Origin: Stentor roeselii | Lineage: Eukaryota > Ciliophora > Heterotrichea > Heterotrichida > Stentoridae | Length of the DNA: 64,000 bases | NCBI GenBank assembly: GCA_006503475.1 | Contig: RSEH01000091.1 | Span: 94,986 to 158,985, forward strand | Direction: 5' to 3' | Shown here: positions 62,334 to 64,000 of the stretch, one piece after another | How positions within the stretch are numbered: position 1 is the stretch's first letter | Layout: every line of letters begins with the position of its first letter | Translations under genes and position numbers: made by a program | The notes under the pieces: generated by a model | Told to the model about the DNA's origin: nothing | What the model saw: the letters and a program-made list of their open reading frames with translations, nothing else | The model's database searches: none

Positions 62334-62338
62334 TTATC

Positions 62339-63805
62339 TTAGAATTTGAACTTTTCTTCTTTGATTTTTATCAAATTTTCTCTTTCTTCTTGTTTTTCAG
62401 CGATTTTTTTTAGCTTGAGTAAAGCTGATTGGATGTTTTCTTGCTCGATTTCCTGGGATTTCTTTTGGATCTCGAGTTCTTCACTTAAAGTACTGAGTAA
62501 TGCAGCGGCTTTTTCGAGTTCTTCAGTTTTTTCATTTAGTTTTTTTTCTTTTTTGGTTAATTTGCAGTCCTTTTCATTTAAAAAGGTATTTTTTTCAGTT
62601 AATTTACTTTCCATTTCATTCAATTTGTGTTCTTTTTCATTCAATCTGATGTCTTTTTCATTCAATTTGTATTCTTGTTGTTTCAAATCAGCTGATTTTT
62701 TATCAAGTAACTGAGAAATCTGATTGAGTTCTTGTTCTTTAACTGACAACTTTTGCAATTCTTTCGCTATTTCTAAGGATTGACTAGTCATCTGACCTTG
62801 TTGCACTGTCAGTTGTTTAACTTTTACTTGAAACTCTTCATCTTTTCTATCATTTTTTTCAACAGCTAAATTTTCATGAATTTTCAGTTCTTTCTCAAGG
62901 TTCAAGCATTTTTCCCTGAAAAACTCTAACTCACTCTGCAAATTTTCAATAACTTCCAAGTAGTTCTCTGAAATCGTTTCTTTGTTTTGAAGAACTTCAA
63001 TTTTTTCAAGATAAGTTCTTTCGAGTTTCTTGATTTCCTCCAACTTAGCTTCAAAAGCTTCTTCTTTACGAGACATTAAACTTTCCTGTTCTCCTAAAGC
63101 AATTTTAAGTCTGTTGATTTTAACGAACTCAAAGTCACTTTCCTCGCCGAAGCTTTGATGATTACTTTTTTTCTTTCTTCTGTTATCTGAAGAGTCGATT
63201 TTTTGTTTATTTAAGTCTTTTATCAGTTCATTTCTGATGTTGTTCCTTATCGTTTCCTTGTTCGCCTCATAAGCGATGATCATTTCCTTGACTTCGATGA
63301 ATTTCATGTCAAGTTCATTGATTTTTCTATTCAAATACTCACGTTCTTCCCTCATTTCTTCTTTCATCTGGGTAATCCTCAATTTTTTACTTTGAAACTT
63401 CGAAGAAATCAGGTCTTTTTCCCTTAAAAACTCTTCTTTTTCGATTTTTAGAAGAAGTTCTTGTTCAGATAATCGTTTTTCTTTAGATTTCAGAATGTTT
63501 TCAAGCTTTTTCAACTCGAATGAGTGGTCGACTGACTCGGCGAAGGAAGAAACTGTTTTTGGGCTTTCAAAGAGGCTGAAGTTCTTTGAGTTGGAATTGA
63601 AAGAGTTTTTTGATTTGTTTGTTAGAGACCCGGACCTGAGAAACTGCTCAGGCGTGTCTGGAAGAGTTTTTATTGGTTTGCGCGCATGGACTGAAAATGA
63701 AGAGTTTTTGATTGGGGATATGTTTTCAGGGGCTAAGTTTATGGATCTCGCTTGTAAACGAATTTTTTCGTTGAGACTGAAATTGTCATAAAGAGAAAAA
63801 TTCAT
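62339..63805 (-). CDS. Long coiled-coil protein with short heptad-like tandem repeats
   Basis: 488 residues. The first about 90 residues are Ser/Asn/Lys-rich. From about 95 to the C-terminus it is almost continuous coiled coil. Residues about 380-430 are a run of seven-residue units of the type L(N/T)EK(E/D)xK (KLNEKDI, RLNEKEH, KLNEMES, KLTEKNT...), a perfect-register heptad repeat also visible as a 21-bp DNA repeat (about 62540-62690). Probably a structural filament or basal-body-associated protein; no specific homolog recognised. Confidence 0.75.
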   Translation of the reverse strand: MNFSLYDNFSLNEKIRLQARSINLAPENISPIKNSSFSVHARKPIKTLPDTPEQFLRSGSLTNKSKNSFNSNSKNFSLFESPKTVSSFAESVDHSFELKKLENILKSKEKRLSEQELLLKIEKEEFLREKDLISSKFQSKKLRITQMKEEMREEREYLNRKINELDMKFIEVKEMIIAYEANKETIRNNIRNELIKDLNKQKIDSSDNRRKKKSNHQSFGEESDFEFVKINRLKIALGEQESLMSRKEEAFEAKLEEIKKLERTYLEKIEVLQNKETISENYLEVIENLQSELEFFREKCLNLEKELKIHENLAVEKNDRKDEEFQVKVKQLTVQQGQMTSQSLEIAKELQKLSVKEQELNQISQLLDKKSADLKQQEYKLNEKDIRLNEKEHKLNEMESKLTEKNTFLNEKDCKLTKKEKKLNEKTEELEKAAALLSTLSEELEIQKKSQEIEQENIQSALLKLKKIAEKQEERENLIKIKEEKFKF

Positions 63806-64000
63806 TAATTATAGAGGATGGAATTGGATTATTGGGATTTGGGTTAATGTTGTTTTGATTTTTTGAAAATTATTATCGTGATTTTAGCTGCATTAAACAC
63901 GTTACTATTCCTGATAATATCGTTATATTATTTCATATTTATAATAAAAATCATTTCTTGAGATATTTCCACAATTCAATCAATATCTCATCTATCCTAA
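63806..64000. other. AT-rich flank at window end
   Basis: No coding or RNA feature is visible in the last 195 bases; it is presumably the upstream region of the coiled-coil gene on the minus strand. Confidence 0.5.

Noticed and set aside
62346-62714. 122-codon Ser/Phe-rich plus-strand ORF
   Set aside because: It is the antisense of the heptad-repeat coiled-coil gene.

Overview
The window looks like a ciliate macronuclear chromosome segment, most likely Stentor coeruleus or a close relative. Two things point there. Every in-frame stop that breaks a recognisable protein is removed by a 15-nt GT...AG intron (14 were found). TAA, TAG and TGA all end proteins, so the genetic code is standard. This combination is known for Stentor. 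Genes lie on both strands, intergenic DNA is short and AT-rich, many genes are separated by 5-50 bp, and no tRNA, rRNA, CRISPR or transposase gene was seen.

Layout. 1-7.2 kb: the 3' part of a polycystin-1-like giant membrane gene (LamG-like/Cys-rich, REJ, GPS, five membrane segments), followed by a decayed copy of its own 3' end. 7.2-15.4 kb (minus strand): a coiled-coil gene, a secreted or anchored Kelch-EGF protein, a CCA-adding enzyme whose end overlaps the Kelch gene start, a multispan TRP-like membrane protein, and a coiled-coil zinc-finger protein. 15.5-25.6 kb: an SMP-30-like beta-propeller, a FYVE-type zinc-finger coiled-coil protein, a PWWP + TFIIS-domain protein, and several unrecognised or coiled-coil proteins. 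26.6-33.2 kb: a longin R-SNARE, kinesin-8, a LITAF-like protein, a class I cyclic-nucleotide phosphodiesterase, an ELMO-domain protein and an R2R3 Myb protein. 33.5-38.8 kb: an FHA/RING-CH ligase overlapping an ankyrin-DHHC palmitoyltransferase by one base, a small ORF, a coiled-coil protein and a Ulp1-like pseudo-protease. 39.2-52.7 kb: two about 1,880-residue paralogous surface proteins (three LamG-like/Cys-rich units plus a C-terminal multispan module) with a third, decayed copy between them. 53.9-63.8 kb: a TTLL-type tubulin-modifying ligase, a degenerate secreted Cu/Zn-SOD-like protein, a small secretory protein ending KSEL, a CHRAC/POLE4-like histone-fold protein, a methyltransferase, a polo-like kinase, a GSKIP-domain protein and a long coiled coil.

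Functionally the window is a mixture: surface receptors or channels, microtubule and cilium proteins (kinesin-8, TTLL, PLK), membrane traffic (R-SNARE, DHHC, LITAF, ELMO, FYVE) and chromatin/transcription (PWWP-TFIIS, CHRAC-like, Myb). I see no operon logic, although some neighbours are tight enough to share or overlap transcripts. The points most worth checking are a possible 14-nt intron in the CCA enzyme, CDS overlaps between tandem genes, abrupt G+T/A+C skew switches inside genes, and the giant surface-protein array with its relics.
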